Of a DNA stretch of 64,000 nucleotides, positions 42,427 through 51,801 are shown piece after piece. The position numbers and the translations under genes were made by a program. This stretch comes from Salinicoccus halodurans (GTDB lineage Bacteria > Bacillota > Bacilli > Staphylococcales > Salinicoccaceae). Below the pieces are notes generated by a model. The model worked only from the letters and a program-made list of their open reading frames with translations. It had not been told where the DNA came from and ran no database searches. The stretch is taken from contig NZ_FOTB01000006.1 in the NCBI RefSeq assembly GCF_900114445.1, forward strand, positions 186,001 through 250,000, in the 5' to 3' direction. Numbering within the stretch: the first letter of the stretch is position 1; each line of letters opens with the position of its first letter.

Positions 42427-43044
42427 ATGAGGAATTCAGTAGAAATAGGAAAGATAATAAAATCTCGGAGAGCGGCAATGAATTTAAAGCAAACGGACTT
42501 TGCAGATAGATTAGGGATACATAAATCAACGGTATCAAAGTATGAAAAAGGAATACGCAAGATACCTATGGAGGATATTGGCAAGATGGCGGATGTGCTT
42601 GGTATATCTATTGAAGATTTATTATTAGAAAAACATACTATTACTGAAGTGCCTGTCAAACAAATTCCGGTCGTTTCCAAAGTCTCTGCGGGTATGCCGA
42701 TCTACAGCGAGCAAAATATTGTAGACTACATATATCTGCCGGCCGATGAAGTAAGACCTGGCAAAGAAGTGTTTGGCTTAATTGTTTCAGGAGACAGCAT
42801 GAATAAAGAATTTAAAGAAAATGACATTGTAATTATCGAGAAGGATTCCATCGTAGAGAATGGCGAAATGGGCGTGGTCATGGTAAATGGTTATAATGCC
42901 ACTCTGAAGCAGATTAAATATGTAAATGATTCCATCGTCTTAATGCCACAATCAGACAACCCGGAACACGATCCGCAGATTTATAATAATCAAGATGAAG
43001 TATGCATTATCGGAAAAGTGATCGGGATGCACAGGAAATTTTAA
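42427..43044 (+). CDS. CI-like repressor with S24 autopeptidase domain
   Basis: 205 aa. XRE HTH at residues 8-60 (LKQTDFADRLGIHKSTVSKYEKG) and a LexA/S24 domain with Ser124 in VSGDSMN and Lys161 in ATLKQIKY. Ala88-Gly89 in KVSAGMP is the likely self-cleavage site. Maintains lysogeny and is destroyed after RecA activation. Confidence 0.95.
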   Translation: MRNSVEIGKIIKSRRAAMNLKQTDFADRLGIHKSTVSKYEKGIRKIPMEDIGKMADVLGISIEDLLLEKHTITEVPVKQIPVVSKVSAGMPIYSEQNIVDYIYLPADEVRPGKEVFGLIVSGDSMNKEFKENDIVIIEKDSIVENGEMGVVMVNGYNATLKQIKYVNDSIVLMPQSDNPEHDPQIYNNQDEVCIIGKVIGMHRKF

Positions 43045-43057
43045 GGAGGCTGCTATC

Positions 43058-44083
43058 ATGAGGATTTACAAACGAGATGACAAATGGGCGTATGACATCC
43101 ACATCAACAATAAGCGTAAAAGGAAGAGCGGGTTCAATACAAAGCGGGAAGCAACGGCTGCGGCACGCAAACACATTAATGATCATGAGCAGGGCTTGCA
43201 GCTGGACCACGCCATTAATTTCAAAGAGTTCTACCTGGAATGGGTAGACATTCATAAGAAGCCACATATCAGCAAAAGTTCGTATAAGTGGTATTTAAAC
43301 GCTTTGAATATTTTCATCGAAGAATTTGGAGAAGATAAACTACTGAAGGATGTGCGGAAGAATGACTACCAGCAGTTATTAAATAAGTATGCTGAAAATA
43401 GAACGCAGGAGTCCACACGAAAGCTGAATAACTTTTTAAAGGCTGCCTTCAACCATGCACATGACGAAGGGATCATTGCCCGGAACCCGGCAAAGGGTGC
43501 TGTGGTCAAAGGAAAGAAGCCTTCTGCAACGGAAGAATCCAAGTACCTAAGTCGAACGAATTTCGAAAATCTAAAAGCATATGTAAAAACGAGAAGTGAA
43601 ATGTCTTACCTGGTCATCTATATATTGATGGTGACTGGGGCACGTTTCAGCGAAGTGGCAAATATGAAGTATGAGGATATCCAAATGAACAACAAAATCC
43701 ATCTGCCCGGCACAAAAACAGACACCGCAGATCGCATCGTGCCTGTCAGCAGAAAAGATATTGCATATATCAAAAAAAGACTGGACCGGCACCCGACCAG
43801 AATCAGCGGTGCGCCCTTTACCATTTCACACAATGCTTGTTTGAAGGCACTGCGGACCGCACAGAAGCACATAGATATCCCGGAGGATAAATGGATTACA
43901 TTACACGGATTAAGGCACACATTCTGCTCTATCATGCTGGACGAGGGTATTTTACTATCAACAATGAGTAAGCGGTTGGGGCATTCAAGCATGGAGATTA
44001 CCCAGCGGGTGTACGCCCATCTGTTGGAAGAGAGGGAATTGGAAGATGATAAAAAGATCGTTGAATATCTGGAAGCAAATTAA
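43058..44083 (+). CDS. int: Tyrosine-type phage integrase
   Basis: 341 aa. N-terminal arm-binding domain, SAM-like core-binding domain (HISKSSYKWYLNALNIF...), and catalytic residues Arg196 (TGARFSEV), Lys220, His283-x2-Arg286 (HGLRHTF), His309 (GHSSM) and Tyr319 (VYAHL). It lies 13 nt after the repressor and 53 bp from attR, and catalyses integration into tRNA-Ser. Confidence 0.97.
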   Translation: MRIYKRDDKWAYDIHINNKRKRKSGFNTKREATAAARKHINDHEQGLQLDHAINFKEFYLEWVDIHKKPHISKSSYKWYLNALNIFIEEFGEDKLLKDVRKNDYQQLLNKYAENRTQESTRKLNNFLKAAFNHAHDEGIIARNPAKGAVVKGKKPSATEESKYLSRTNFENLKAYVKTRSEMSYLVIYILMVTGARFSEVANMKYEDIQMNNKIHLPGTKTDTADRIVPVSRKDIAYIKKRLDRHPTRISGAPFTISHNACLKALRTAQKHIDIPEDKWITLHGLRHTFCSIMLDEGILLSTMSKRLGHSSMEITQRVYAHLLEERELEDDKKIVEYLEAN

Positions 44084-44104
44084 AATGGCACATAAATGGC
44101 ACAA

Positions 44105-44136
44105 AACCCCTCAAAACCGCATGGTTTCAAGGGGTT
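44105..44136. terminator. Phage-borne hairpin next to the core
   Basis: AACCCC...AAACC/GGTTT...GGGGTT forms an interrupted stem just inside attR. After integration it can serve as the terminator of the tRNA operon, replacing the one displaced to 3245-3280. Confidence 0.6.
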
Positions 44137-44156
44137 ATAACGGACAGTGAGGGATT
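44137..44156. repeat. Prophage A att core, right copy
   Basis: Identical to 3282-3301. The tRNA-Ser 3' end here (44142-44156) is supplied by the phage. Confidence 0.95.
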
Positions 44157-44228
44157 CGAACCCTCGATACGGGGTTACCGTATACACGCGTTCCAGGCGT
44201 GCGCCTTCAGCCGCTCGGCCAACTGTCC
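44142..44228 (-). tRNA. tRNA-Ser (GGA)
   Basis: 87 nt class II tRNA with long variable arm, acceptor GGACAGT/ACTGTCC, T-arm GGTTCGAATCC, anticodon GGA. Integration target of prophage A; the gene is kept intact. Confidence 0.97.
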
Positions 44229-44272
44229 ATGTTTTAATTAAAACAGAAGTGAGCGGACTCACTTCTGAATGA

Positions 44273-44345
44273 TGACCCGTACGGGACTCGAACCCGTGTT
44301 ACCGCCGTGAAAGGGCGGTGTCTTAACCGCTTGACCAACGGGCCA
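44273..44345 (-). tRNA. tRNA-Glu (TTC)
   Basis: Acceptor TGGCCCG/CGGGTCA, anticodon loop CTTTCAC, T-loop GTTCGAGTC. Confidence 0.96.
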
Positions 44346-44347
44346 TA

Positions 44348-44422
44348 TGGCTCCACAGGTAGGATTCGAACCTACGACCGATCGGTTAACAGCCGATAGC
44401 TCTACCACTGAGCTACTGTGGA
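44348..44422 (-). tRNA. tRNA-Asn (GTT), CCA encoded
   Basis: Acceptor TCCACAG/CTGTGGA, anticodon GTT in GGCTGTTAACC, genomic CCA. Confidence 0.96.
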
Positions 44423-44431
44423 ATATTAAAA

Positions 44432-44505
44432 TGGAGCGGGTGATCGGAATCGAACCGACGACATCAGCTTGGAAGGCTGGGGTTATACCATTTAACTACA
44501 CCCGC
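44432..44505 (-). tRNA. tRNA-Gly (TCC), CCA encoded
   Basis: GCGGGTG acceptor, anticodon TCC in CCTTCCAAG, genomic CCA. Confidence 0.96.
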
Positions 44506-44530
44506 TAAATTATTAATATTTAAATATAAG

Positions 44531-44604
44531 GGCGGCTGATGGGTTTCGAACCCACGCATGCCGGAACCACAATCCGGTGTGTTAACCACTTCACCACAAC
44601 CGCC
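44531..44604 (-). tRNA. tRNA-His (GTG)
   Basis: Anticodon GTG in GGATTGTGGTTCC; extra G-1 opposite C73 as expected for tRNA-His. Confidence 0.96.
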
Positions 44605-44616
44605 ATCATAATATTA

Positions 44617-44689
44617 TGGTTCAGGACGGAATCGAACCGCCGACACTGTGAGCTTCAATCACATGCTCTACCGACTGAGCTACTGAACC
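44617..44689 (-). tRNA. tRNA-Phe (GAA)
   Basis: GGTTCAG/CTGAACC acceptor, anticodon GAA in ATTGAAGC. Confidence 0.96.
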
Positions 44690-44713
44690 TTGGTATGTAT
44701 AGAATTTTAAAAA

Positions 44714-44789
44714 TGGCGGTCCCGACGGGAATCGAACCCGCGATCTCCTGCGTGACAGGCAGGCATGTTAACCGCTACACCACGGGACC
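44714..44789 (-). tRNA. tRNA-Asp (GTC), CCA encoded
   Basis: GGTCCCG/CGGGACC acceptor, anticodon GTC in CCTGTCACG, genomic CCA. Confidence 0.96.
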
Positions 44790-44809
44790 TTAATTATAAA
44801 CAAAAAAAA

Positions 44810-44883
<74 letters not shown>

Positions 44884-45063
44884 ATAATATTATTTACGTC
44901 GTTTTTCAACGTCTGATATATATACTATATGTTTTGTTAAATTATTTCAAGTAATTTTAATAACTTTCTTATGTCAAATTTACACTTTCTTAAAATCCAC
45001 AGAGTATAAGTACATTATATGCATTACGGGTATAACATTGAAAACGCTTTATGAGACTAAGAA

Positions 45064-46601
45064 ATGAGTGAATTTTCAAATGAAAATATTTCGTTTTGGA
45101 GTGATTCAGTTGAACTGCCCTCTTTTACCGCCCTGGATAAGGATATAGAAACTGAAGTTCTTGTGGTCGGCGGTGGAATCAGCGGCCTGATGAATGCATA
45201 TCAGCTCACAATGCGTGGGCATGAAGTGACAATTATCGAGGGGAACAGCATACTAAGTGGTACTACTGCGAATACGACAGCAAGAATTATGGCGCAGCAG
45301 GGGCTGCTTTACGGACAGATCAGCAAACAGAAAGATGAAGATTCGGCACGTCTTTATTATGATTCACAGATGGAAGCCATTGATGAAATTGAAAATATCG
45401 TAAATAAGCATGATATCGATTGTGATTTCAAGCGTGTCGATGGTGTGATTTATGCCGTTTATGAAGATTCTGTCAAAGATCTTAAAAAGGAAGCCGAAGT
45501 ATATAAGACTCTCGGAATTGATGGCAATTTATTCAGGAATGAAATGAAACTGCCATTTGAGACTTCAGCTGAACTGGTAATGAAAAACCAGGCGGAGTTC
45601 CATCCCCTTAAGTTTCTACAGACCATACTTGAAGTACTGAAAGAAAAAGTGTTACAGTTTATGAACACACGCGCGGTGAATCCATAGATGGTAATACATT
45701 ATCCACAACGGACGGCATTAAAATAGATTTTGAAAACATTATCATCGCAACACACTTCCCTTTCCTTGATTTTGACGGCTTATACTTTAACAGTTTCAAA
45801 ATCAGCTATGGATATGGTCTTGTCGTTACGTCGACTACTCCCCCACCTGAAAACCTTTCATTGAATGGTTACGACGGCGCATCGCTGTCTACAAGAAATG
45901 TGGTCAACCCAGACAGCAGCCGGCCTACTGTCCTTTTTGGCGGTCTTGGTCACATGTCTTATGAAATGAAGGACATGTCTGAACAGCTGGATAAATTAAA
46001 ACTCTACGCTGATCAGAAAACGAATAATGAGGAGATTCTCAATGCGTACAGGGCCCAAGATCTTATGGCAGCCGATTCGCTCCCCTTCATCGGCTTTTTT
46101 GACAAAGAGCACAATAATAGATTTGTCGCGACCGGCTTCAATAAATTCGGTATGACAAACGGCGTGCTGTCTTCAATGATAATCAGCGATCTGATGGAAG
46201 GAAACGATAACAGATATGAAGCGCTGCTGAGTCCACATAGAAACAAAGGAACATTCCAACAGCTGAAACAGCATATTTCCAACCCGATGCATGTGGTTCA
46301 ATCAGAAGCCAAAAATATGATGGACAAGTACCCCGATATTACAGAAACCAAGCTCAACGCAGGACAGGGAAAAATAGTGAAGGATGGCTCCATGAAGAAA
46401 GGTGTGTACAGGGATGACGATACCTGACATATCGTCGATAACCGCTGTACGCATATGGGTTGCAGCCTTGGCTGGAACCAGGATGACAAAACATGGGACT
46501 GTCCATGCCATGGATCAAGATTCAATTATAAGGGCGAGGTCATTGAAGGGCCTGCCATAGAAAACCTCGAAAATGAAACCAGGAATGCAAAAGAATCATA
46601 A
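45064..46601 (+). pseudogene. FAD oxidoreductase with Rieske domain, broken by frameshift and nonsense codon
   Basis: Together the pieces encode a protein of about 510 aa of the YhfW-like type. There is an FAD-binding N-terminus (TEVLVVGGGISGLMNAYQL), a DAO fold, and a C-terminal Rieske [2Fe-2S] site (CTHMGC ... CPCHGSRF). The first frame (45064-45687) shifts near the A-run at 45644-45648 into the frame starting at 45648 (SVTVYEHTRGES), which then meets an in-frame TGA at 46425 just before [12 protein letters not shown]. Two lesions indicate a decayed gene unless one is a sequencing error. A terminator follows. Confidence 0.88.
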
Positions 46602-46615
46602 ATGACAGACAAAAA

Positions 46616-46652
46616 TTAATCCCCCGGAGTTTCAAAAACTTCGGGAGATTAA
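46616..46652. terminator. Bidirectional terminator
   Basis: TTAATCCCCCGGAG/CTTCGGGAGATTAA stem (two mismatches) between convergent genes. Confidence 0.7.
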
Positions 46653-46653
46653 C

Positions 46654-47391
46654 CTATTTCCTGTTCTCATAAAACAACTTCATCGCCTCACACATGAATT
46701 GTGCAAGTCCTTCACCATACTTATCAATATTTTTTGTAAATCTTTTATCCGAGACATACATTTGACCAAGTCCCATAAAAGCTTCCGGAGAATAATCTCC
46801 AATTTCATTTAAATATTCATACCATTCTTCAATACCTTTCTGTGCGATTTCAGATTCCGGTGCTGTATGTCTGATTCCAGACAGATTTTTATATATTTCA
46901 TCAAATCGATCTTTGAGTTCTTCCTGCTCTCGATGAGACATTTTTTTAATGCGTCTTTCTGATTCCTCTACCGCTTCATCCCCCCATTTTTTCCTCGCTT
47001 CTTTTTCATAAGGGTTATTTGTAAAATCGATTCCTTCAAATTTTTCTTCATTTGTCATTTCTATATCTCCTTTCATATACAGAAGAGTTTTATCGATAGT
47101 TTTGATCATCTTTTCTATTTTTCCCGCTTCATTTTCAAGCATTTCCCTCTGCATTTTCAACGCTTCTTCGCGATCATAACCGGGATTATGCATCATTTTC
47201 CTGATATATTCCAGAGAAAAACCGAGCTTTTTAAAAAATAAAATCTGCTGCAGCATTTCCAGATTTTCTTCCGAATATTTTCGGTATCCTGCATCGGTGA
47301 CTTCATCAGGCACCAGCAGTCCTATCTTATCGTAATGGTGCAGTGTCCGGACACTGACACCGACAAGATCCGCTACTTCTTTGATTCTCAT
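46654..47391 (-). CDS. MerR-family regulator with TipAS ligand domain
   Basis: 245 aa from ATG 47391 behind GGAGGGG. N-terminal MerR HTH (RIKEVADLVGVSVRTLHHYDKIGLLVPDEVTDAGYRKYS), coiled coil (60-110), and TipAS antibiotic-recognition domain with WYEYLNEIGDYSPEAFMGLGQMYVSDKRFTKNID. Such proteins sense hydrophobic peptides or drugs and activate resistance genes or their own promoter. Confidence 0.93.
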   Translation of the reverse strand: MRIKEVADLVGVSVRTLHHYDKIGLLVPDEVTDAGYRKYSEENLEMLQQILFFKKLGFSLEYIRKMMHNPGYDREEALKMQREMLENEAGKIEKMIKTIDKTLLYMKGDIEMTNEEKFEGIDFTNNPYEKEARKKWGDEAVEESERRIKKMSHREQEELKDRFDEIYKNLSGIRHTAPESEIAQKGIEEWYEYLNEIGDYSPEAFMGLGQMYVSDKRFTKNIDKYGEGLAQFMCEAMKLFYENRK

Positions 47392-47414
47392 ATCTATCCC
47401 CTCCTGCAAATATA

Positions 47415-47445
47415 ACTGTAGAGTATGACGTAACGTCAGAGTCAA
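47415..47445 (-). promoter_or_regulatory. MerR-type promoter with 19-bp spacer and palindrome
   Basis: On the minus strand TTGACT (47445-47440), 19-nt spacer, TACAGT (47420-47415), with the palindrome TGACGTTACGTCA in the spacer. The overlong spacer is the signature of promoters remodelled by MerR activators; autoregulation is likely. Confidence 0.8.
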
Positions 47446-47536
47446 CGCATATTTGAAATTTTTCACCATTTCACAATTTGATTCATCAATAATGTATTAT
47501 AATAAATAAGATTCAGCTTAACAAAAGGGTGTTTTC

Positions 47537-48103
47537 ATGAAAAAGAAGACTTATGGAACAAAGAAGAAAGTAACAATTCCATCCATCATACTGCTGTTGA
47601 TCATCATAGTCATCTCCTCATTGGTTATGGAAGAGGAACCAAAAGATCAGAGGCTTGAACAGGACGCTTACGGCAATGAAGAGATCAGCGACAGGCTAGA
47701 AGTGACAGTAGCTGAATTTATTGATGGAGATACGACACGATTCAATTACAATGGTTCCAATGAAAGCTTCAGATACCTGATGATTGATACGCCTGAGACA
47801 AAACATTCCAGACATGGTGAAGAGCCTTATGGTCATGAAGCATCAGAGCGTACTGAAGAACTTCTGTCAAACGCAGAAAAAATCGAAATTGAGTTTGATG
47901 TTGGACCAAAACAGGATGATTATGACAGATACTTGGTTTATGTGTATGCAGATGGTGAAATGGTCAACGAGATATTGGTCAGGGAAGGCCTGGCGGAAGT
48001 GAAATACGTCAACCCTCCTAATGATACATATGTCGATATACTTAAAAATGCCCAACAGGAAGCGCAGGCAGCGAACTTGGGCATCTGGTCGGAAGATGAC
48101 TAA
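47537..48103 (+). CDS. Staphylococcal-type thermonuclease (SNase)
   Basis: 188 aa. N-terminal membrane anchor (IPSIILLLIIIVISSLVM) then an SNase OB-fold: FIDGDTTRFNY, FRYLMIDTPETKHSRHGEEPYGHEAS, DDYDRYLVYVYADGEMVNEILVREGLAEVKYVNPPN. The catalytic Arg-Glu-Arg set is present. Ca-dependent extracellular or surface nuclease. Confidence 0.93.
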   Translation: MKKKTYGTKKKVTIPSIILLLIIIVISSLVMEEEPKDQRLEQDAYGNEEISDRLEVTVAEFIDGDTTRFNYNGSNESFRYLMIDTPETKHSRHGEEPYGHEASERTEELLSNAEKIEIEFDVGPKQDDYDRYLVYVYADGEMVNEILVREGLAEVKYVNPPNDTYVDILKNAQQEAQAANLGIWSEDD

Positions 48104-48133
48104 AGCCTTCGGATTCTTTCCGAAGGCTTTTTA
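48103..48133 (+). terminator. Terminator of the nuclease gene
   Basis: AAGCCTTCGG/CCGAAGGCTT stem followed by TTTT. Confidence 0.85.
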
Positions 48134-48162
48134 CAATGTATATATCTAGTAGAATACACTCA

Positions 48163-49530
48163 CTATTTCTCAAATGATTTATCATATTCCCCCAGCCTTT
48201 CGATGAGGGTACATGTACATTTGATGCCGCCGAAGAAGCTATCCAGTTTGATATTTTCATTTGGTGAATGATTTCGCTGGTCGAAGTTTGCATAGGGCAT
48301 AATTATCGAAGGCGTCTGTAAAATACTTGTCCAGACATAATCCGGCAATGATCCACTTAAACTCGGCTGAATCAGCGGCTTGGTATTATACGCCTGGTGG
48401 ACAACATTGGTCACTACATCCACTATTTTCATGTCAGCGGAAGTTCTCGATGGTTTCATCGACCCTAGAAACTCAACTTCCATATCAGGATCATATTCCT
48501 TGATGTAATCTGAAATTCTGTCATAAACGTACGAAGGATCCTGATCAGCAACCAGTCGTATATCCATTTTAGCAGAGGCTGTTGCAGGTATGATTGTTTT
48601 CACACCGCCACCGGTATATCCGCTCTCCATTCCGGATATATTGAATGTTGGTTCCATAGTTAATTTCCTGTAATAACTCTCTCCGTCCATTGTCAATCCG
48701 GAATAACCGATTTTACTCCCTATTTTTTTCTGATCGAAAGGCAGTTGCCTCAGTAATTCCATTTCCTTTTCCGATGGAGAGCGTATATAATCATAGAATC
48801 CCTCAATTAAAACATCGCCATTCTCATCCTTCATGGAATGAAGCAGATCGATCAGCTTCCAAGCCGGATTAGGTACGATATTTCCTGTGTTTCCCGAGTG
48901 GTTATCCCATTCCGCTCCTTTTACTGTTATTTCTATTGACAGCATTCCTCTTGCACCGAGCAGAATCAAGGGAGATCCACTGTAATGGGAAGAGCCGTCA
49001 GCTGTATATACCAAATCAGCTTTTAGAAGTTCCTGGTTATCACTGACAAACCTCGGAAGATTTACACTTCCCTTTTCTTCTTCACCTTCAAATACAAATT
49101 TCAGATTGATTGGCAGATCTCCAAAAACTTCCTTATAAATTTTAATGCCAAGAAGCTGAGCCATGAGTTGTCCTTTATTATCCCCGGTGCCTCTGCCGTA
49201 CACTCTGCCGTCACGTATCGTTGGATCAAACGGAGGAGACACCCACTGATCCAGCGGATCCGCTGGCTGTACATCGTAATGGCCGTATATCAGAAGAGTG
49301 AATGAATGTTTGTCCCTCACCATTTCTCCGTAAACTATAGGATGCCCTTCTGTCTGCATGATTTTTGTTTCAATACCGCTTTCTTCCATATAGGCTTTAA
49401 GAAGATCAGCACACTCGGTCATTCCTTCGTTTTCTGTACTGATGCTCTTCTGTCTTATGAAAGTGAACAACTGTTCAAGAAATTCTTCCTTGTGACTGCT
49501 TATCATCTCATCCACTTCATCAAATGTCAT
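48163..49530 (-). CDS. M20-family dipeptidase/peptidase
   Basis: 455 aa from ATG 49530 after GAGGGGG. Zinc-site motifs LLIYGHYDVQPADP, GRVYGRGTGDNKGQ and FEGEEEKGS; dimerisation domain in the middle. Cytoplasmic cleavage of dipeptides or acylated amino acids. A TTG/ATG further upstream (49572) would add 14 residues but has a poorer ribosome site. Confidence 0.92.
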   Translation of the reverse strand: MTFDEVDEMISSHKEEFLEQLFTFIRQKSISTENEGMTECADLLKAYMEESGIETKIMQTEGHPIVYGEMVRDKHSFTLLIYGHYDVQPADPLDQWVSPPFDPTIRDGRVYGRGTGDNKGQLMAQLLGIKIYKEVFGDLPINLKFVFEGEEEKGSVNLPRFVSDNQELLKADLVYTADGSSHYSGSPLILLGARGMLSIEITVKGAEWDNHSGNTGNIVPNPAWKLIDLLHSMKDENGDVLIEGFYDYIRSPSEKEMELLRQLPFDQKKIGSKIGYSGLTMDGESYYRKLTMEPTFNISGMESGYTGGGVKTIIPATASAKMDIRLVADQDPSYVYDRISDYIKEYDPDMEVEFLGSMKPSRTSADMKIVDVVTNVVHQAYNTKPLIQPSLSGSLPDYVWTSILQTPSIIMPYANFDQRNHSPNENIKLDSFFGGIKCTCTLIERLGEYDKSFEK

Positions 49531-49601
49531 ACTGCCGCCCCCTCTTTTAGTATCCATTAATGGTATATCCATTATATTACACTATCATTCGGTGCATATA
49601 A

Positions 49602-49642
49602 AAAAGCGTGCCATCTTCTTCATTCATGAAAGATGACACGCT
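49602..49642. terminator. Terminator between the regulator and peptidase genes
   Basis: AAAGCGTG-CATCTT / GAAAGATG-CACGCTTT imperfect stem. Confidence 0.65.
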
Positions 49643-49646
49643 TTCT

Positions 49647-49997
49647 TCACTTTTGAGTATGATCAGAGTCTGATTCATCAGGTTCCTTCGGTGGAATCCA
49701 GTCCTGCGACCATTTCTCAATATCTCTTAAGACAGGCTCAAGTGAACGCCCTTTGTCTGTAAGTGAATATTCAATTATAACCGGAGTTTCGGGGTAGACA
49801 TCTCTTTTGACCAGTTCCTCCTGCTCCATATCTTTAAGTCTGTCGGAAAGCACCTTACCACTCACACCGATTGCAGACTGTATAGCGCCAAATCGTTGCG
49901 GTGCATCGAGCATCTGATAAATGACCAATGCCGTCCACCTTTGACTGAGTAATGAAACAGCTTTTTCAAACCTTGGGCAAAGTGTTGATTGTTTCAC
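49647..49997 (-). CDS. HxlR/DUF24 redox-sensing regulator (QsrR/CatR-like)
   Basis: 116 aa. MKQSTLCPRFEKAVSLLSQRWTALVIYQML carries the single conserved N-terminal Cys (Cys7) used by YodB, CatR and QsrR to sense quinones, followed by a winged helix (GVSGKVLSDRLKDMEQEELVKRDVYPETPVIIEYSLTDKGRSL). It is divergent from a dioxygenase gene of the CatE type, the known target of these regulators. Confidence 0.88.
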   Translation of the reverse strand: MKQSTLCPRFEKAVSLLSQRWTALVIYQMLDAPQRFGAIQSAIGVSGKVLSDRLKDMEQEELVKRDVYPETPVIIEYSLTDKGRSLEPVLRDIEKWSQDWIPPKEPDESDSDHTQK

Positions 49998-50093
49998 TTT
50001 CTATCACTTCCTTCGATTGCATTGTACCATAGATAACTATATAATTAAAAGATATCAAATCTCTTTACATTATTTATTATATATTATATACTA

Positions 50094-50110
50094 AGTTACA
50101 TAAAGTAACT
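50094..50110. promoter_or_regulatory. Operator for the DUF24 regulator
   Basis: Perfect inverted repeat AGTTAC-ATAAA-GTAACT, 24 nt before the dioxygenase start; a half-like GATAACTAT lies near the regulator start (50031-50041). Confidence 0.6.
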
Positions 50111-50134
50111 ATAAAATATTCGGAGGAAGTAATT

Positions 50135-50983
50135 ATGACATTCCATACACCACCTGCAGCACATGTAGAACACGTTAAAATAAATGTTTCCGATCTGAAT
50201 CGAGCAATTGAATTTTATACAGAATCTTTAGGTTTCTCTGTATTGGATAAGAATGACCAGTCCGCGAGCCTGACTACAGATGGAGAAACAAGTATCCTGT
50301 CACTTTACCAGCCAGAGAATGCCGCGCCTAAAGGCAGAACTTCGGGTTTGTATCATTTCGCAATACTATTGCCGGAACGCTCAGATCTTGCTGCAATCAC
50401 TTTGCAGCTTGCTAACAAAAACATCCGCTTCGGTTCTGCCGACCACCGCGTAAGTGAAGCGCTGTACCTTAACGATCCTGATGGCAATGGCATCGAAATT
50501 TATATAGACCGGCCTGCCGAGGAATGGAACTGGCATAATGGACAAGTTGAAATGACGACAGAGCCTTTGGATTTTGAAAATCTGTTAAAGTCATTCGATC
50601 CTGTCAGGCCCTGGAACGGTATGCCAAAAGATACTGTCATGGGCCACCTGCACCTGCATGTCGGAGATTTGAGTGCCGCACTTAAATTCTACACCGAGGG
50701 GCTTGGCTTGGATATTGTATGTGACTTTGCCGGTCAGGCGATGTTCATGTCCACGGAAAATTATCATCATCATATTGCGGTTAATATATGGAATGGCCCT
50801 GACGCGCCAGCTCCAGATAAAAACGGTGTCGGCCTCAATTACTATGTGCTAAGGTATCCTGATGAAACCTCCAGAGATGCAGCAATCACAAGACTTGAGA
50901 AAATCGGTTTTGACGTAACACATGAAAATGGTAAAGCGTTCTCAGCTGATTCTTCCGGAAGCCGCGTAGAACTGGCATTTTAA
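50135..50983 (+). CDS. VOC-fold ring-cleavage dioxygenase (CatE-like)
   Basis: 282 aa with two glyoxalase/VOC modules (AHVEHVKINVSDLNRAIEFYTESLGF and GHLHLHVGDLSAALKFYTEGLGL). Metal ligands are the two His and a late Glu (SSGSRVELAF). Probably opens catechol or hydroquinone rings as protection against quinones. Confidence 0.88.
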   Translation: MTFHTPPAAHVEHVKINVSDLNRAIEFYTESLGFSVLDKNDQSASLTTDGETSILSLYQPENAAPKGRTSGLYHFAILLPERSDLAAITLQLANKNIRFGSADHRVSEALYLNDPDGNGIEIYIDRPAEEWNWHNGQVEMTTEPLDFENLLKSFDPVRPWNGMPKDTVMGHLHLHVGDLSAALKFYTEGLGLDIVCDFAGQAMFMSTENYHHHIAVNIWNGPDAPAPDKNGVGLNYYVLRYPDETSRDAAITRLEKIGFDVTHENGKAFSADSSGSRVELAF

Positions 50984-51001
50984 ATTTTCGATAATACTTT
51001 A

Positions 51002-51036
51002 AAAGAAGCTATCCTTTTTTCAAGGATAGCTTCTTT
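51002..51036 (+). terminator. Terminator of the dioxygenase gene
   Basis: AAGAAGCTATCC/GGATAGCTTCTTT stem with U-run. Confidence 0.85.
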
Positions 51037-51119
51037 GTTGTGGATTTATCATTTTTCGGTATCCACTGTTAAAATGGTAATATATAATTATAAAATTAAT
51101 TTAAATACAGGAGGCAGAC

Positions 51120-51623
51120 ATGAAACTACGCCCTTTGGAAGAAACAGACCTGGAATTCATACATGAACTCGCTAATGATTATTCTTTGATGTCATACTGG
51201 TTCGAAGAGCCTTATAATTCATTGGAGAAATTGAAAGAGTCCTATCGAAATAATAATTCAAGTGAATCTGCAAGGAGATTTGTAATCGTAAATGAAAACG
51301 ATATGGTTGGTATTGTAGACTTGGATTATATAGACTTTATCCATCGAAATTGTGAAATTATGTTAATTGTCAAACCAGAGTTCAGTGGAAATGGTTTTGC
51401 CAAGTTTGCATTTAAAGAAGCTGTAAAATATGCTTTTGAAGTATTGAATATGCACAAAGTATATCTATATGTAGATACTGAAAATGAAAAAGCAGTCAGG
51501 ATATACGAAAAACAAGGTTTTAAAAATGAGGGTGTTCTAAGAGAACACTTTTATGCAAAAGGAAAATACAAAGATGCTGCATTCATGTCCATATTAAAGA
51601 GTGAATGGACAGAAAATGAATAG
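51120..51623 (+). CDS. speG: SpeG-like polyamine N-acetyltransferase
   Basis: 167 aa GNAT. MKLRPLEETDLEFIHELANDYSLMSYWFEEPY is nearly the signature of SpeG spermidine/spermine acetyltransferases, and the acetyl-CoA loop is PEFSGNGFAKFAF. It detoxifies polyamines. The chromosomal speG is absent from most S. aureus but present in relatives. Confidence 0.88.
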   Translation: MKLRPLEETDLEFIHELANDYSLMSYWFEEPYNSLEKLKESYRNNNSSESARRFVIVNENDMVGIVDLDYIDFIHRNCEIMLIVKPEFSGNGFAKFAFKEAVKYAFEVLNMHKVYLYVDTENEKAVRIYEKQGFKNEGVLREHFYAKGKYKDAAFMSILKSEWTENE

Positions 51624-51659
51624 AAGGACGATAAAATCCTAAACGTTCGTTTGTATAGT

Positions 51660-51694
51660 TTTGACCAATCTTAGTAATGAGGTTGGTCTTTTTA
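51660..51694 (+). terminator. Terminator after speG
   Basis: GACCAATCT ... GAGGTTGGTC followed by TTTTTAT. Confidence 0.75.
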
Positions 51695-51801
51695 TTTGAA
51701 TTTTATATAAAGGCTGAATCAAAAATATAGAAACATTTAGAATTCCGGTCGTCCTGATCATTAAAGTGATGCCTGATATTGGGAATAGAATTTTAATAAG
51801 A

